Shown here in pieces: positions 26,878 to 35,735 of a stretch of DNA of 64,000 nucleotides. This DNA is from an uncultured Alphaproteobacteria bacterium (GTDB lineage Bacteria > Pseudomonadota > Alphaproteobacteria > Rhodobacterales > Rhodobacteraceae). The position numbers and the translations under genes were made by a program. The stretch is taken from contig CACGLH010000007.1 in NCBI GenBank assembly GCA_902573735.1, forward strand, positions 1 through 64,000, given 5' to 3'. Each line of letters begins with the position of its first letter. Within the stretch, counting starts at the first letter, position 1. A model generated the notes under the pieces. The model was given only the letters and a program-made list of their open reading frames with translations. It searched no databases and was not told the origin of the DNA.

Positions 26878-27959
26878 TGAAAAATAAAATCTATAATAAT
26901 TTAATTGATTTAATGATGTTACCAGGGCTGTCTGGCCATGAAAAAAAAGTTTGTAATTATATATCACAGAGACTTAAAGAATTAGGGTTAAATCCTAAAA
27001 CAGACGTAATGGGAAACTTATGGGTAAGCTTCCCAGGAGAAGGTCCTAGTGTAATGCTATTTACACATATGGATCAAATAGGATTTGTGGTTCGCAAAAT
27101 AGAAGAAAATGGTTTTATAAAAATTGAAAGATTAGGAGGAGTCCCAGAAAAATCACTTGCTTCTCAAGCAGTAATATTTCCTTTGGAAAATGGAAATGAA
27201 ATATTTGGAGTAATAACTAATAAAAGTCATCATGCTACTCAACAAAATGAAAAATATAGTGTTGTTCCTTATAAAGATTTATATATTGATGTTGGCGTAA
27301 ATTCATTTGAAGAAGTTTTAAACTTAGGCATTAACATTGGATCACCTGTTGTTTACAAGCCATCTGCAGAAGAATTTGGTAAAGAAAGAATAGCTGGTAC
27401 TAGTATTGATGATAGAGCAGGTTGTGCGATAGCAATAGCAATAGCTGAAAAATTATCATTAAGAAAATTGGGGCCACCTATCCATTTAGTTTTTAGTGTT
27501 CAAGAAGAATTTAATTTAAGAGGTGTAATTCCTATTGCACAACAATTATTACCAGATATTGCTATCCAATTAGATTTAATACTAGCAACTGATACTCCTG
27601 ATATGGAGGATAGAGGAAATGTATCATTGGGGAAAGGACCAGCTATTAGCTTATATTCATTTCATGGAAGAGGAACTTTGAATGGTATAATTCCACATCC
27701 AGCTTTAGTAAAATTATTTGAGGAAACAGCTAATCAAAATAGTATTCCTCTTCAAAAAAGTGTACACATTGGAGCTTTAACAGATCTTTCTTATGTGCAA
27801 CTAGTAGGAAAAGGTGTAGCTTCTATAGATGTTGGATTTCCTATTAGATATTCTCATTCTTCACTTGAGGTATGTGATTTAAATGACCTAATTCTACTCA
27901 CAACACTTTTAGAAGAAGTAATTAAAAATATTGATAAAAATTTTAGTTTAGAAAGATAA
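26877..27959 (+). CDS. M42-family metallo-aminopeptidase/SgcX-like hydrolase
   Basis: A 360-residue M42 protein of the DNPE/glutamyl aminopeptidase fold. Zinc-site features: FTHMDQIGFVV (His64, Asp66), GTSIDDRAGCA (bridging Asp), SVQEEFNLRG (catalytic Glu), ATDTPDM and the C-terminal RYSHSSLEV. Members cleave peptides, or, as with FrvX/SgcX, sit in sugar operons with unproven activity. It overlaps the BtpA stop by one base. The context favours a sugar-related role. Confidence 0.82.
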   Translation: MKNKIYNNLIDLMMLPGLSGHEKKVCNYISQRLKELGLNPKTDVMGNLWVSFPGEGPSVMLFTHMDQIGFVVRKIEENGFIKIERLGGVPEKSLASQAVIFPLENGNEIFGVITNKSHHATQQNEKYSVVPYKDLYIDVGVNSFEEVLNLGINIGSPVVYKPSAEEFGKERIAGTSIDDRAGCAIAIAIAEKLSLRKLGPPIHLVFSVQEEFNLRGVIPIAQQLLPDIAIQLDLILATDTPDMEDRGNVSLGKGPAISLYSFHGRGTLNGIIPHPALVKLFEETANQNSIPLQKSVHIGALTDLSYVQLVGKGVASIDVGFPIRYSHSSLEVCDLNDLILLTTLLEEVIKNIDKNFSLER

Positions 27960-27986
27960 AGCTTAAAATTATATTAATTTACTTTT

Positions 27987-28904
27987 TTATTTAACAGCAC
28001 CTGCAGCCATACCTTTGATAATGAATTTTTCTAAAATAATTCCAATAATTACAAGTGGTAAGATAGCAGCAAATGATAATGCAGCCATTGACCACCAAGC
28101 GATTCCTTGAGAACCCGTTTGACTAGCTACCATTACTGGTAAAGTTTTCGCATGAGATGAAGTAAGTAAAGCTGCAAAAAAATATTCATTCCAAGTTAAT
28201 ACTAAAGATATTATAAATGCAGCTATTATACCTGGGAGAGCAATTGGTAAAATAATTGTTCCAAAAGCCTTCCATAATGAAAGGCCATCGACTAGAGCTG
28301 CTTCTTCTAATTCGACAGGAATTGATCCAAATTGATCACGCATTATCCATATAACTATTGGAAGAACTGTTAAGGTATAAAGTGCTATTAACCCAATTCT
28401 CGTATCTAAAAGAGCCAATTCTTTATATAAAACTAAAAAAGGAAGGGCTAAAACCACAGGAGGTAAAATTAGCTGAGATAAAAAGAAGAATGAAATATCC
28501 GAATTTCGCATAAAACCAAAACGATAACTGAATCTACTCAAGCCATAAGCTGTACAACTACCGAGAGCTACAGCAATTGTAGAGGAACTAAATGCTATAA
28601 TTGTAGAGTTCCAAAATCTTTTTAAAAATTCCTCTCTAACAGTGTTTTCAACAAAAATAGTATTTGGAGATAACCCCAATGATTTGAGACCTAACCACTT
28701 AGGAGTAAAATCCCACCAAGGAACAATATTCCCCTTCATCACGTCCGGAGCAGCTTTAAATGTTGTAGTAATAGTCCAATAGATTGGAAAAAGACAAATA
28801 AAAGCCCATATTATTAATACACCATAAATTAAAAATCTGTTGAAAAACCAATTTGGTTTAAAGGACAAATCTTGGGCAGTATCATGAAAAATTTGTTTAT
28901 TCAT
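27987..28904 (-). CDS. Sugar ABC transporter permease (MalG type)
   Basis: 305 residues and six helices. The EAA loop is EEAALVDGLSLWKAFGTIILP. It is the last of the minus-strand trio binding protein-permease-permease. It follows the partner permease by 3 bases (28904 to 28908). The ATPase is on the other strand at 31905. Confidence 0.9.
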   Translation of the reverse strand: MNKQIFHDTAQDLSFKPNWFFNRFLIYGVLIIWAFICLFPIYWTITTTFKAAPDVMKGNIVPWWDFTPKWLGLKSLGLSPNTIFVENTVREEFLKRFWNSTIIAFSSSTIAVALGSCTAYGLSRFSYRFGFMRNSDISFFFLSQLILPPVVLALPFLVLYKELALLDTRIGLIALYTLTVLPIVIWIMRDQFGSIPVELEEAALVDGLSLWKAFGTIILPIALPGIIAAFIISLVLTWNEYFFAALLTSSHAKTLPVMVASQTGSQGIAWWSMAALSFAAILPLVIIGIILEKFIIKGMAAGAVK

Positions 28905-28907
28905 ACT

Positions 28908-30017
28908 TTAATACCTAGGTCTCATCCATTTATCGGCAATTTTTATAAGAATTGTCATTAAAATAACTATTATTATTAAGTAAAAAATAGCTAAAAAAGT
29001 CCCATAACCTACATTTGAACGATCTCGATATTCTCTAAATATAAAGCTTGTAACACTATCGGTTGCTCCACCTGGTCCACCAGAAGTGACATTTATAATA
29101 ATATCTGCCAATTTGAGCTTGAAAATAATCCTTATCAAAATTGCTGTTATTGAAACAGGTAACATTAGAGGAAAAGTTATCTCCCAAAATTTCTTCCAAG
29201 GTGGGGCACCATCTACATCAGCTGCCTCATGCATTTCTTTAGGAATAGCTTGCAAACCTGCTAAAATCATGATCATCATCAAAGGTATAAATGTCCAAGC
29301 ATCCATCATCATAATGACTGCTCGTGCCATTTCATGGCTTCCAAAAAAGGAAGGATTTTCCCAACCTAATTCTCTAGCAAGTCGTGATATAGGACCAAAC
29401 CTAGCCTCTAACATAGATTTACCTATCATCCAACTAACTGCAACTGGAGATAGCATCAATGGCATTAAGAAAGCTACACGAAAAAATTTGCGAGCTCTTA
29501 TTTGAGTATTTAAAAGAAGAGCTAAACTAAAGGCAATAATATACTCAAACAAAATAGCTAAAGTATAATAGATCATATTTTTTAAAGCATTCCAATAAAA
29601 TGGGTCTGACCACATTTGATAAACATTAGCTAGTCCATTAAATTGCCTGCCGTCTGGCGAAGAAAGATTCCAACTAGAAAATGCTATGCCTAAAGCGAAT
29701 ATTAGAGGAAAAATAACAACTGAAATTACAAAAAGTACCGCTGGTAAGATGAAAAGTCTTCTTTTGCCTTGCTCACCGTATAAGATTACTTGGCCAAGAC
29801 ATAAACTGAATGCCCAAAATAAATATGCATAAAGAGTAGGTCGCCAATTTTCAAAACCAAAGGATAAAAAATTTGATTGGTCGAGTGATTGTAATAGTAC
29901 TGTTAAGATAAGAACCGCTGCGGAACCCCAAATTATAAAACGACCAAAATTTCTTCTTGTATCCGATATTTGATCTGGCATCACAATATGGAGATAATTA
30001 CCTTCAGACGCGCTCAA
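28908..30017 (-). CDS. Sugar ABC transporter permease (MalF type)
   Basis: 369 residues with eight or so helices. An extra N-terminal section (about 60 residues and two helices) precedes the usual six-helix core, as in MalF. The coupling loop is EMHEAADVDGAPPWKKFWEITFP. The TTG start at 30017 is supported by an AAGGA site 8 bases upstream. It follows the hairpin at 30042-30067. Confidence 0.88.
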   Translation of the reverse strand: MSASEGNYLHIVMPDQISDTRRNFGRFIIWGSAAVLILTVLLQSLDQSNFLSFGFENWRPTLYAYLFWAFSLCLGQVILYGEQGKRRLFILPAVLFVISVVIFPLIFALGIAFSSWNLSSPDGRQFNGLANVYQMWSDPFYWNALKNMIYYTLAILFEYIIAFSLALLLNTQIRARKFFRVAFLMPLMLSPVAVSWMIGKSMLEARFGPISRLARELGWENPSFFGSHEMARAVIMMMDAWTFIPLMMIMILAGLQAIPKEMHEAADVDGAPPWKKFWEITFPLMLPVSITAILIRIIFKLKLADIIINVTSGGPGGATDSVTSFIFREYRDRSNVGYGTFLAIFYLIIIVILMTILIKIADKWMRPRY

Positions 30018-30041
30018 TAAAAATTTCCTTTAAAAAAGTAA

Positions 30042-30067
30042 GGATCGGTATGTTTCCATACCGATCC
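30042..30067 (-). terminator. Hairpin between binding-protein and permease genes (minus strand)
   Basis: On the transcribed minus strand an 11-bp perfect stem (GGATCGGTATG / CATACCGATCC) is capped by a GAAA tetraloop and followed by TTACTTTTTT. It is the third such element in the window after a binding-protein gene and could terminate partially or protect the upstream mRNA. Confidence 0.8.
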
Positions 30068-30088
30068 AATAAATTGTTATGATCAAAA

Positions 30089-31723
30089 TTAAAGACCCAT
30101 AGAAGCTTTATAAAGCTTAACCTGACTTTCTCGTCCTATTGAGTCAGTAATTTTTTCCCATGCTGCAGCAATAGCATCTGCAGTTTCCTGAGCTGAACTA
30201 TACTGACCAGCAAAACCTTTAGCCAACTCATCTTCAGCAACAGAATAATACTGAAAAATTCCTGGTATTCTGGGTTCATTTAATGAATTAGGATGATTAT
30301 AAGTATCTAGATTTGATCCAAGATAATCTTCTATAAATGCTCGATCATAACCAGCTGCTTCCCATTCGTCATATACAAAATGTGAATTTCTATATGGCTG
30401 AAAGCCAGAGGGGTAAGCTGACGTCCATAGAGAGATATCCTTTCCTCCGATATGGGCTGCAGCAGACCAAGCAGCTTTTCTTTTTTTGCTATCACCTTCA
30501 ACTCTGTTAGTGACATAAACACCCCACCCCAGATAAGCATTATTTGGAGCTTCGTTGTAGGTATTTTCCCATGCACCTTTTTTAGAGTTATAGACTTTAT
30601 CCGAGCCAGGTATCATACTGAAACCAACTACATCACCAATAACTGAAGAATCATTAGTTCTAGCATTAGATCCAATATCACCCCACCAAGTAAGCATAGA
30701 ACCTGTCCCCGCCAAAAATTGTTGGAAACCAGTAGTACCTGGATCAGCATTTATTTGATCTGCTGGATAAGCTCCATCAATTTTAATAAGATCCATTACA
30801 TCTTGAATTGCTTGAACCCATCCTGGGTTATTGATTCTTGGCTTCATAGTATCAATATCAAAAAGAAAAGCTGGATCATCAGGATGTTTTACATATGGAC
30901 CAGCTCTATCTGTAAGGAAATACATTCCAAAACCACCCCATCCTTTTAGTGGATCTAAAAAACCATGAGCGGGAAGTCCTGTTAACGGGTCTTTTTTACC
31001 TACAACATCCTTAGATATCTGGTTTACTTCTTGCCAAGTTTTTGGAGGATTCGCTCTACCAGTTATTGATCCAGAACCAAAATAATCAGTTCTATAGCAA
31101 AAGGTATGACAGTCACCATCAATATTGATTCGATATGCCTTTCCATCCCAAGTTCCAACAGGAGGTTGCAGATAACCAACTAAATCATCATAGTCAATTT
31201 GGTCTTTAACCCAATCTGGCATTTCATTTAAGAGCCCTTGACCTGCTGTGTCACCTTCAAAAGGTGCACCCATTTCGATAATGTCAAAATCAACTGTTTT
31301 TGTAGCAATTGATTGCTGCAATCTTGGATTGTAATCTGCTTGGGCTAAATCTATCCAATTGATTTTAGCACCTGTATATGCTTCCCAAGGTTTTAAAAAT
31401 CCTCTAAATAAAAAATTGTGAAGATTCTGGTTGTTCAAACCCATAAACGTGAGCTCAACACCTTTAAATTCACCTGGTTTTACTCTATCTTTTACGGGGC
31501 CTAAGCACATTTCACCCACTTTTTGCCATTCAGCATCACCTGGGGAACCCATTCCAACACCAGGAATTTTCATAATGGCAGCACGCAGTGCAGAATGACC
31601 ATCTGCTAGTGCTGGCACAGCACCACCCATGGCTGCTAATGCAGCAGTACTGGCAGCACCTTTTAGCATAGTTCTTCTTGTCAAACCATTACGAACTATG
31701 TGATTATAAAGTTCTACTTTCAT
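30089..31723 (-). CDS. Tat-exported carbohydrate ABC transporter binding protein
   Basis: A large (544-residue) extracellular solute-binding protein. Residues 15-22 TRRTMLKG form a twin-arginine motif, followed by a hydrophobic Ala-rich stretch and ALAD cleavage site. Later LTFMGLNNQNLHNFLFRGF, FDIIEMGAPFEGDTAGQGLL and DGKAYRINIDGDCHTFCYRTDYF look like COG1653 sugar binders. The start at 31723 follows GGGAG with correct spacing; an ATG at 31786 would add 21 residues before the Tat peptide and is less likely. Export by Tat suggests folding in the cytoplasm. Confidence 0.87.
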   Translation of the reverse strand: MKVELYNHIVRNGLTRRTMLKGAASTAALAAMGGAVPALADGHSALRAAIMKIPGVGMGSPGDAEWQKVGEMCLGPVKDRVKPGEFKGVELTFMGLNNQNLHNFLFRGFLKPWEAYTGAKINWIDLAQADYNPRLQQSIATKTVDFDIIEMGAPFEGDTAGQGLLNEMPDWVKDQIDYDDLVGYLQPPVGTWDGKAYRINIDGDCHTFCYRTDYFGSGSITGRANPPKTWQEVNQISKDVVGKKDPLTGLPAHGFLDPLKGWGGFGMYFLTDRAGPYVKHPDDPAFLFDIDTMKPRINNPGWVQAIQDVMDLIKIDGAYPADQINADPGTTGFQQFLAGTGSMLTWWGDIGSNARTNDSSVIGDVVGFSMIPGSDKVYNSKKGAWENTYNEAPNNAYLGWGVYVTNRVEGDSKKRKAAWSAAAHIGGKDISLWTSAYPSGFQPYRNSHFVYDEWEAAGYDRAFIEDYLGSNLDTYNHPNSLNEPRIPGIFQYYSVAEDELAKGFAGQYSSAQETADAIAAAWEKITDSIGRESQVKLYKASMGL

Positions 31724-31904
31724 ACAGTATTTCTCCCATATTATGTTAAATTGGAAATTACAAAATAAATCATATAATCCCAACAATTCTTTAATAATAA
31801 AATAATTTCAGTGAAGATCTGTTTTGTCAAGCTTATCAATAAATTGAATTTTCTAATATAGACAGCATTGAATTGTTAGGTTATTTTTTTTGTAGGAGAA
31901 TTTT
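31724..31904. promoter_or_regulatory. Divergent control region of the second sugar transporter
   Basis: A 181-base region between divergent binding-protein and ATPase genes. AACAATTC at 31782-31789 and GAATTGTT at 31870-31877 form an inverted pair about 80 bases apart that could be looped operator half-sites. No clear -35/-10 is seen. A T run precedes the AGGAGA site of the ATPase. Confidence 0.3.
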
Positions 31905-32969
31905 ATGGCTGAAGTAAAAATACGTGAACTTTTTAAATCTTATGGAAATACCGAAGTAATTCATGGATTGGATGTAGATATTGAGGATGGTGAGTTTGTT
32001 GTACTTGTGGGACCTTCAGGTTGTGGAAAGTCTACTCTTTTGAGAATGATTGCTGGTTTAGAAGGTATATCGTCTGGAAAGATAATGATTGGTAAAAGTA
32101 TTGTAAATAATTTACCACCTTCAGAGAGAGACATTGCAATGGTATTTCAAAATTATGCTCTTTATCCCCATAAGACAGTAAACGATAATATGGCTTTTTC
32201 TTTGAAGATGAAGGGTTTAAGTAAAAATGAGATTGCAAATAGAGTAAATCAAGCTGCAGAAATTTTAGGTTTGACCCCCTATCTCCAAAGATACCCTCGC
32301 GCTCTTTCTGGTGGTCAAAGACAAAGAGTAGCTATGGGACGTGCTATTGTCCGTGATCCACAAGTTTTTTTATTTGATGAACCACTATCTAATTTAGATG
32401 CGAAATTACGTGTGCAAATGCGCGCAGAAATAAGAGAATTACAACAACGTCTTAACTCAACTACAATTTACGTTACGCATGACCAAATTGAAGCAATGAC
32501 AATGGCAGATAAGATCGTCGTTATGAAAGATGGTTATATTGAACAGATTGGCAGTCCTCTAGAAGTATATGACAAACCTGCAAATACATTTGTAGCTAGT
32601 TTTATAGGGTCTCCTGCGATGAATATGATAGAAGGTATTGTGGAAATAAAAAATAACTCTTTCAAATTACAAGTTGCGGAAACAAAAATTGACCTTCCAA
32701 ATATAAAAGAATTAGACAATGGTCAGAAAATAATCGTAGGTATTAGACCAGAATATCTAATCCCCTCTAAAAAAGGTATTCCTGCAAAAATTGCTGTAGT
32801 AGAACCGACTGGATCTGAAACTCATTTACTACTCAGAGCAAATGATCAAGATTTAACATGCGTAATAAGAGAGCGACAAGATTTTAGTCCTGGACAAGAT
32901 GTAAAACTAACAGCAGACAAAAAATCAATTCATATTTTTAATTATGAAAATAAATTACGTATTTACTAA
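31905..32969 (+). CDS. Sugar ABC transporter ATP-binding protein (UgpC/MalK type)
   Basis: 354 residues. Walker A is GPSGCGKST, the Q-loop FQNYALYPH, the signature LSGGQRQRV, Walker B VFLFDEP, the D-loop LSNLDAKL and the switch VTHDQ; a C-terminal TOBE domain begins about residue 235. It is divergent from its probable partner permeases at 27987-30017, and belongs to the plus-strand operon with FucU, PfkB and Gfo/Idh. One ATPase gene implies a homodimer, unlike the two-ATPase system at 12682. Confidence 0.92.
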   Translation: MAEVKIRELFKSYGNTEVIHGLDVDIEDGEFVVLVGPSGCGKSTLLRMIAGLEGISSGKIMIGKSIVNNLPPSERDIAMVFQNYALYPHKTVNDNMAFSLKMKGLSKNEIANRVNQAAEILGLTPYLQRYPRALSGGQRQRVAMGRAIVRDPQVFLFDEPLSNLDAKLRVQMRAEIRELQQRLNSTTIYVTHDQIEAMTMADKIVVMKDGYIEQIGSPLEVYDKPANTFVASFIGSPAMNMIEGIVEIKNNSFKLQVAETKIDLPNIKELDNGQKIIVGIRPEYLIPSKKGIPAKIAVVEPTGSETHLLLRANDQDLTCVIRERQDFSPGQDVKLTADKKSIHIFNYENKLRIY

Positions 32970-33005
32970 TTTATAATCAATTTGAGATTGGGAGGATAAT
33001 AATAA

Positions 33006-33455
33006 ATGTTAAAAGGAATAAATAGTCTATTGAATGCTGAAGTACTATATGCACTTAGAGCTATGGGACACGGCGACGATTTAATAATTGCTGACACAAA
33101 TTTTCCTTCTGATAGTGTTGCAAGAGAAACTGTATTAGGAGAATTATTAAGAATAGACGCACCTGCAGCTGAAGTTGTAAAAGCTGTTTTATCTGTATAC
33201 CCTCTAGATACTTTTGTTGAAGATTCTGCGGGAAGAATGGAGGTTGTTGGAGAGCCTAACTCAATTCTTCCTGTAATGAGCGAGGTACAATCTGAAGTCA
33301 GTGCAGTTGGAGGTCCAAACCCAATGATTTCAATTGAACGCTATGCATTTTATGAAAGAGCTAAAAAAGCATATGCTGTAATACAGACAGGAGAACGTCG
33401 ATTTTATGGATGTTTTGCCCTTCGAAAAGGTGTAGTTGGTCCAGAGGAAAATTAA
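33006..33455 (+). CDS. fucU: RbsD/FucU-family mutarotase
   Basis: 149 residues. The N-terminal VLYALRAMGHGDDLIIADTNFP contains the conserved His22 and Asp of FucU. The C-terminal RYAFYERAKKAYAVIQTGERRFYGC carries the conserved Tyr/Phe and Glu. The family interconverts sugar anomers such as alpha/beta L-fucose or ribose before kinase or dehydrogenase steps. A GGAGG site is close upstream. It follows the ATPase and precedes a PfkB kinase by three bases, suggesting shared sugar flow. A second copy is at 40216. Confidence 0.87.
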   Translation: MLKGINSLLNAEVLYALRAMGHGDDLIIADTNFPSDSVARETVLGELLRIDAPAAEVVKAVLSVYPLDTFVEDSAGRMEVVGEPNSILPVMSEVQSEVSAVGGPNPMISIERYAFYERAKKAYAVIQTGERRFYGCFALRKGVVGPEEN

Positions 33456-33458
33456 AAA

Positions 33459-34367
33459 ATGGGTCATGTAGTAATTTTGGGGGTGTTTGTTGCAGATACT
33501 GCATATCGTGCAGAAAGAATGCCCATTATTGGTGAGACAGTTTTAGGAAACTCATTTTCTCTAGGACCAGGAGGTAAAGGCTCTAACCAAGCAGTTGCTG
33601 CTGGAAGATTGGGTGTTAAAGTTTCAATGATAAGCCGTTTAGGCAAGGATGACTTTGGCCAAATGGCCCTCGAAACTTGGAAATCATCAGGAGTAACTCC
33701 GTATATTGAAGAAGACAAAGATAGTTATACAGGAGCTGCCTACATTTTTATAGAAGAAAGTACAGGAGATAATGCTATTATTATTTCTCCTGGTGCAGCT
33801 GCAAACATAAGTCCTGAAGATCTAGAGAATAAAAAAGAACTTATTGTCAATGCTGATGTTTTTATAACTCAACTTGAACAACCAATAGAGGCAGCAAAAA
33901 AAGGTTTGGAAATCGCAAGATCAGCAGGTGTGAAAACAATATTAAATCCTGCTCCTGCTGTAAAATTACCTAATGAAATTTTATCCTTATGCGATTTTAT
34001 AACTCCAAATGAAACTGAAACAGAAACACTAACTGGAGTAAATATTTCAACATTAGAAGATGCAGACGCAGCTTGCAAAAAATTTGTAGAAATGGGTGTT
34101 AAAAATCCAATAATTACATTGGGTGAAAAAGGTGCCTATTTACATGATCATGGGCTGATAGAGAGCTACAAAGTGGGAAAAGTTTTGGAAACTACAGGAG
34201 CCGGAGATGCTTTTAATGGTGGCTTTGCTGCCGCTTTAGCTGAAGGAAGAAGTACATTAGATGCTATAAATTTTGGATGTGCAACTGCAGGTATTTCAGT
34301 AACAAGGGCTGGAACTGCTCCTTCCATGCCAACTAGGGACGAAGTAGAAAAAATTCTTAAAACTTAG
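33459..34367 (+). CDS. PfkB/ribokinase-family sugar kinase
   Basis: 302 residues. GPGGKGSNQAVAAGRLG (substrate site) and the catalytic TTGAGDAFNGGFAAALAEG are intact. The ribokinase-like insertion and length fit D-ribose- or similar kinases. It follows the FucU mutarotase by three bases, so it probably acts on the mutarotated sugar. A gap of 45 bases separates the Gfo/Idh gene. Confidence 0.88.
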   Translation: MGHVVILGVFVADTAYRAERMPIIGETVLGNSFSLGPGGKGSNQAVAAGRLGVKVSMISRLGKDDFGQMALETWKSSGVTPYIEEDKDSYTGAAYIFIEESTGDNAIIISPGAAANISPEDLENKKELIVNADVFITQLEQPIEAAKKGLEIARSAGVKTILNPAPAVKLPNEILSLCDFITPNETETETLTGVNISTLEDADAACKKFVEMGVKNPIITLGEKGAYLHDHGLIESYKVGKVLETTGAGDAFNGGFAAALAEGRSTLDAINFGCATAGISVTRAGTAPSMPTRDEVEKILKT

Positions 34368-34412
34368 ATTAAAAATATTTATTATAAAATCTCATGTAAA
34401 TTATTTTCCGAA

Positions 34413-35468
34413 ATGATCAATCTTAATCAAGAATGGATTAAACCAAAAAAACCTATACCAATCGTTATATTTGGAGCTGGTTCAATTGCTAACGATGCTC
34501 ATTTACCAGCCTATGAGAAGTCAGGTTTTAAAGTACTTGGAATTTATGATCCAGATATTGAGAAAGCACAAAATCTGGCAACAAAATTCAATTTAGATAT
34601 ATTTCATAGTTTAGAGGAAGCAATTGATCAGGAAAACGTTATCTTTGATTTAGCCACGCCACCCGAAGTGCATACTGAAATATTAAAATTTTTACCAGAA
34701 AAGTCTGGAGTTTTGATTCAGAAACCAATGGGTAGTAATTTGGATGAAGCAACTAAAATATTAGAAATTTGTAATACTAGATCACTAAAAGCTGCTGTGA
34801 ATTTTCAACTTAGATTTGCTCCAATGATGATAGCTTTAAAAGATGCTATCAACTCTGGTTTGCTAGGAACAATTGTAGATTTTGACGCTTGGCTAGCATT
34901 GGACACACCATGGTCATTATGGAAGTTTTTGGAAAATTTACCAAGAGTAGAAATTCTTTTACATTCTATACATTATTTTGATTTTATTAGGTCCATTCTC
35001 GGTAATCCGATTGGTGTAAAAGCAAAAACACTCGGCTTTCCTGGAAAAAAAACTTCTAACACTAGGACTGCAGCGATACTAGATTATGGAAAAGATATCA
35101 GATGTGCTCTGACTATTAATCATAATCATAGTTTTGGCAGAAAATTTCAAGCTTGTGAATTTAGAATTTGTGGGACTAAGGGTGCGGCTTATGTTCATCT
35201 TGGAGTAAATTTAAATTATCCAGAAGGTGAACCTGATAAATTAGAAATAAATTTAGGAGAAAAATGGATAAATATACCTTTAAAAGGATCTTGGTTTATT
35301 GAGAGCTTTGGGAATAGAATGGCACAACTACAACGATTTGTGAGTGGTGAAGAGAGTGAACTTATTGCAGGGGTTAAAGACTCTTGGGACACAATGGCGC
35401 TTATAGAGGCAGCATATAAAAATAACGAAAGTCCAGGAACTTTAGTCCCAAAATATATGAATAAATAA
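34413..35468 (+). CDS. Gfo/Idh/MocA-family oxidoreductase
   Basis: 351 residues. Rossmann start FGAGSIANDAHLPAYEKSGF, then LATPPEVHTEI and the conserved LIQKPMGSNLDEA with the catalytic lysine. The catalytic histidine is in LLHSIHYFDFIRS. It differs clearly from the relative at 6928. It likely oxidises the sugar handled by the operon or an acidic derivative. It is the last gene of this group; the next genes run on the opposite strand. Confidence 0.85.
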   Translation: MINLNQEWIKPKKPIPIVIFGAGSIANDAHLPAYEKSGFKVLGIYDPDIEKAQNLATKFNLDIFHSLEEAIDQENVIFDLATPPEVHTEILKFLPEKSGVLIQKPMGSNLDEATKILEICNTRSLKAAVNFQLRFAPMMIALKDAINSGLLGTIVDFDAWLALDTPWSLWKFLENLPRVEILLHSIHYFDFIRSILGNPIGVKAKTLGFPGKKTSNTRTAAILDYGKDIRCALTINHNHSFGRKFQACEFRICGTKGAAYVHLGVNLNYPEGEPDKLEINLGEKWINIPLKGSWFIESFGNRMAQLQRFVSGEESELIAGVKDSWDTMALIEAAYKNNESPGTLVPKYMNK

Positions 35469-35486
35469 TTATTTAAGTAATATAAA

Positions 35487-35717
35487 TTATTCTATTGTAC
35501 AAACAACTTCACCTACTTGTACTAAATCACCTTCATTTGAATTTATTTGAGAAATTTTACCACTAGTAGGAGCCTCAATTTCTAAAGATGTTTTTGTAGT
35601 GGATATTAAAAGCACAACATCACCTTGTTCTACATCATCACCCGTTTCAACTAACCATTCTGTTATTTCTGCCTCTGATATTTCATTACCCAGATTTGGT
35701 ATTATTATGTCTGTCAT
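35487..35717 (-). CDS. Stand-alone lipoyl-domain protein
   Basis: 76 residues consisting of a single lipoyl/biotinyl domain. IIPNLGNEISEAEITEWL opens it and the lipoyl-lysine hairpin reads STTKTSLEIEAP, with the lysine in TTKT near residue 47. It ends at VVCTIE without an E2 catalytic domain. It follows the fused E1 at a distance of about 20 bases, so it probably carries the acyl group formed by that E1. No E2 acyltransferase or E3 gene is near, so a partner must come from elsewhere or the reaction differs. Confidence 0.85.
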   Translation of the reverse strand: MTDIIIPNLGNEISEAEITEWLVETGDDVEQGDVVLLISTTKTSLEIEAPTSGKISQINSNEGDLVQVGEVVCTIE

Positions 35718-35735
35718 TTAAAATTTCCTTTTTAA

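Noticed and set aside
29086-29505. Plus-strand frame of 139 codons opposite the permease
   Set aside because: It is antisense to the transmembrane permease; hydrophobic character is a mirror effect.
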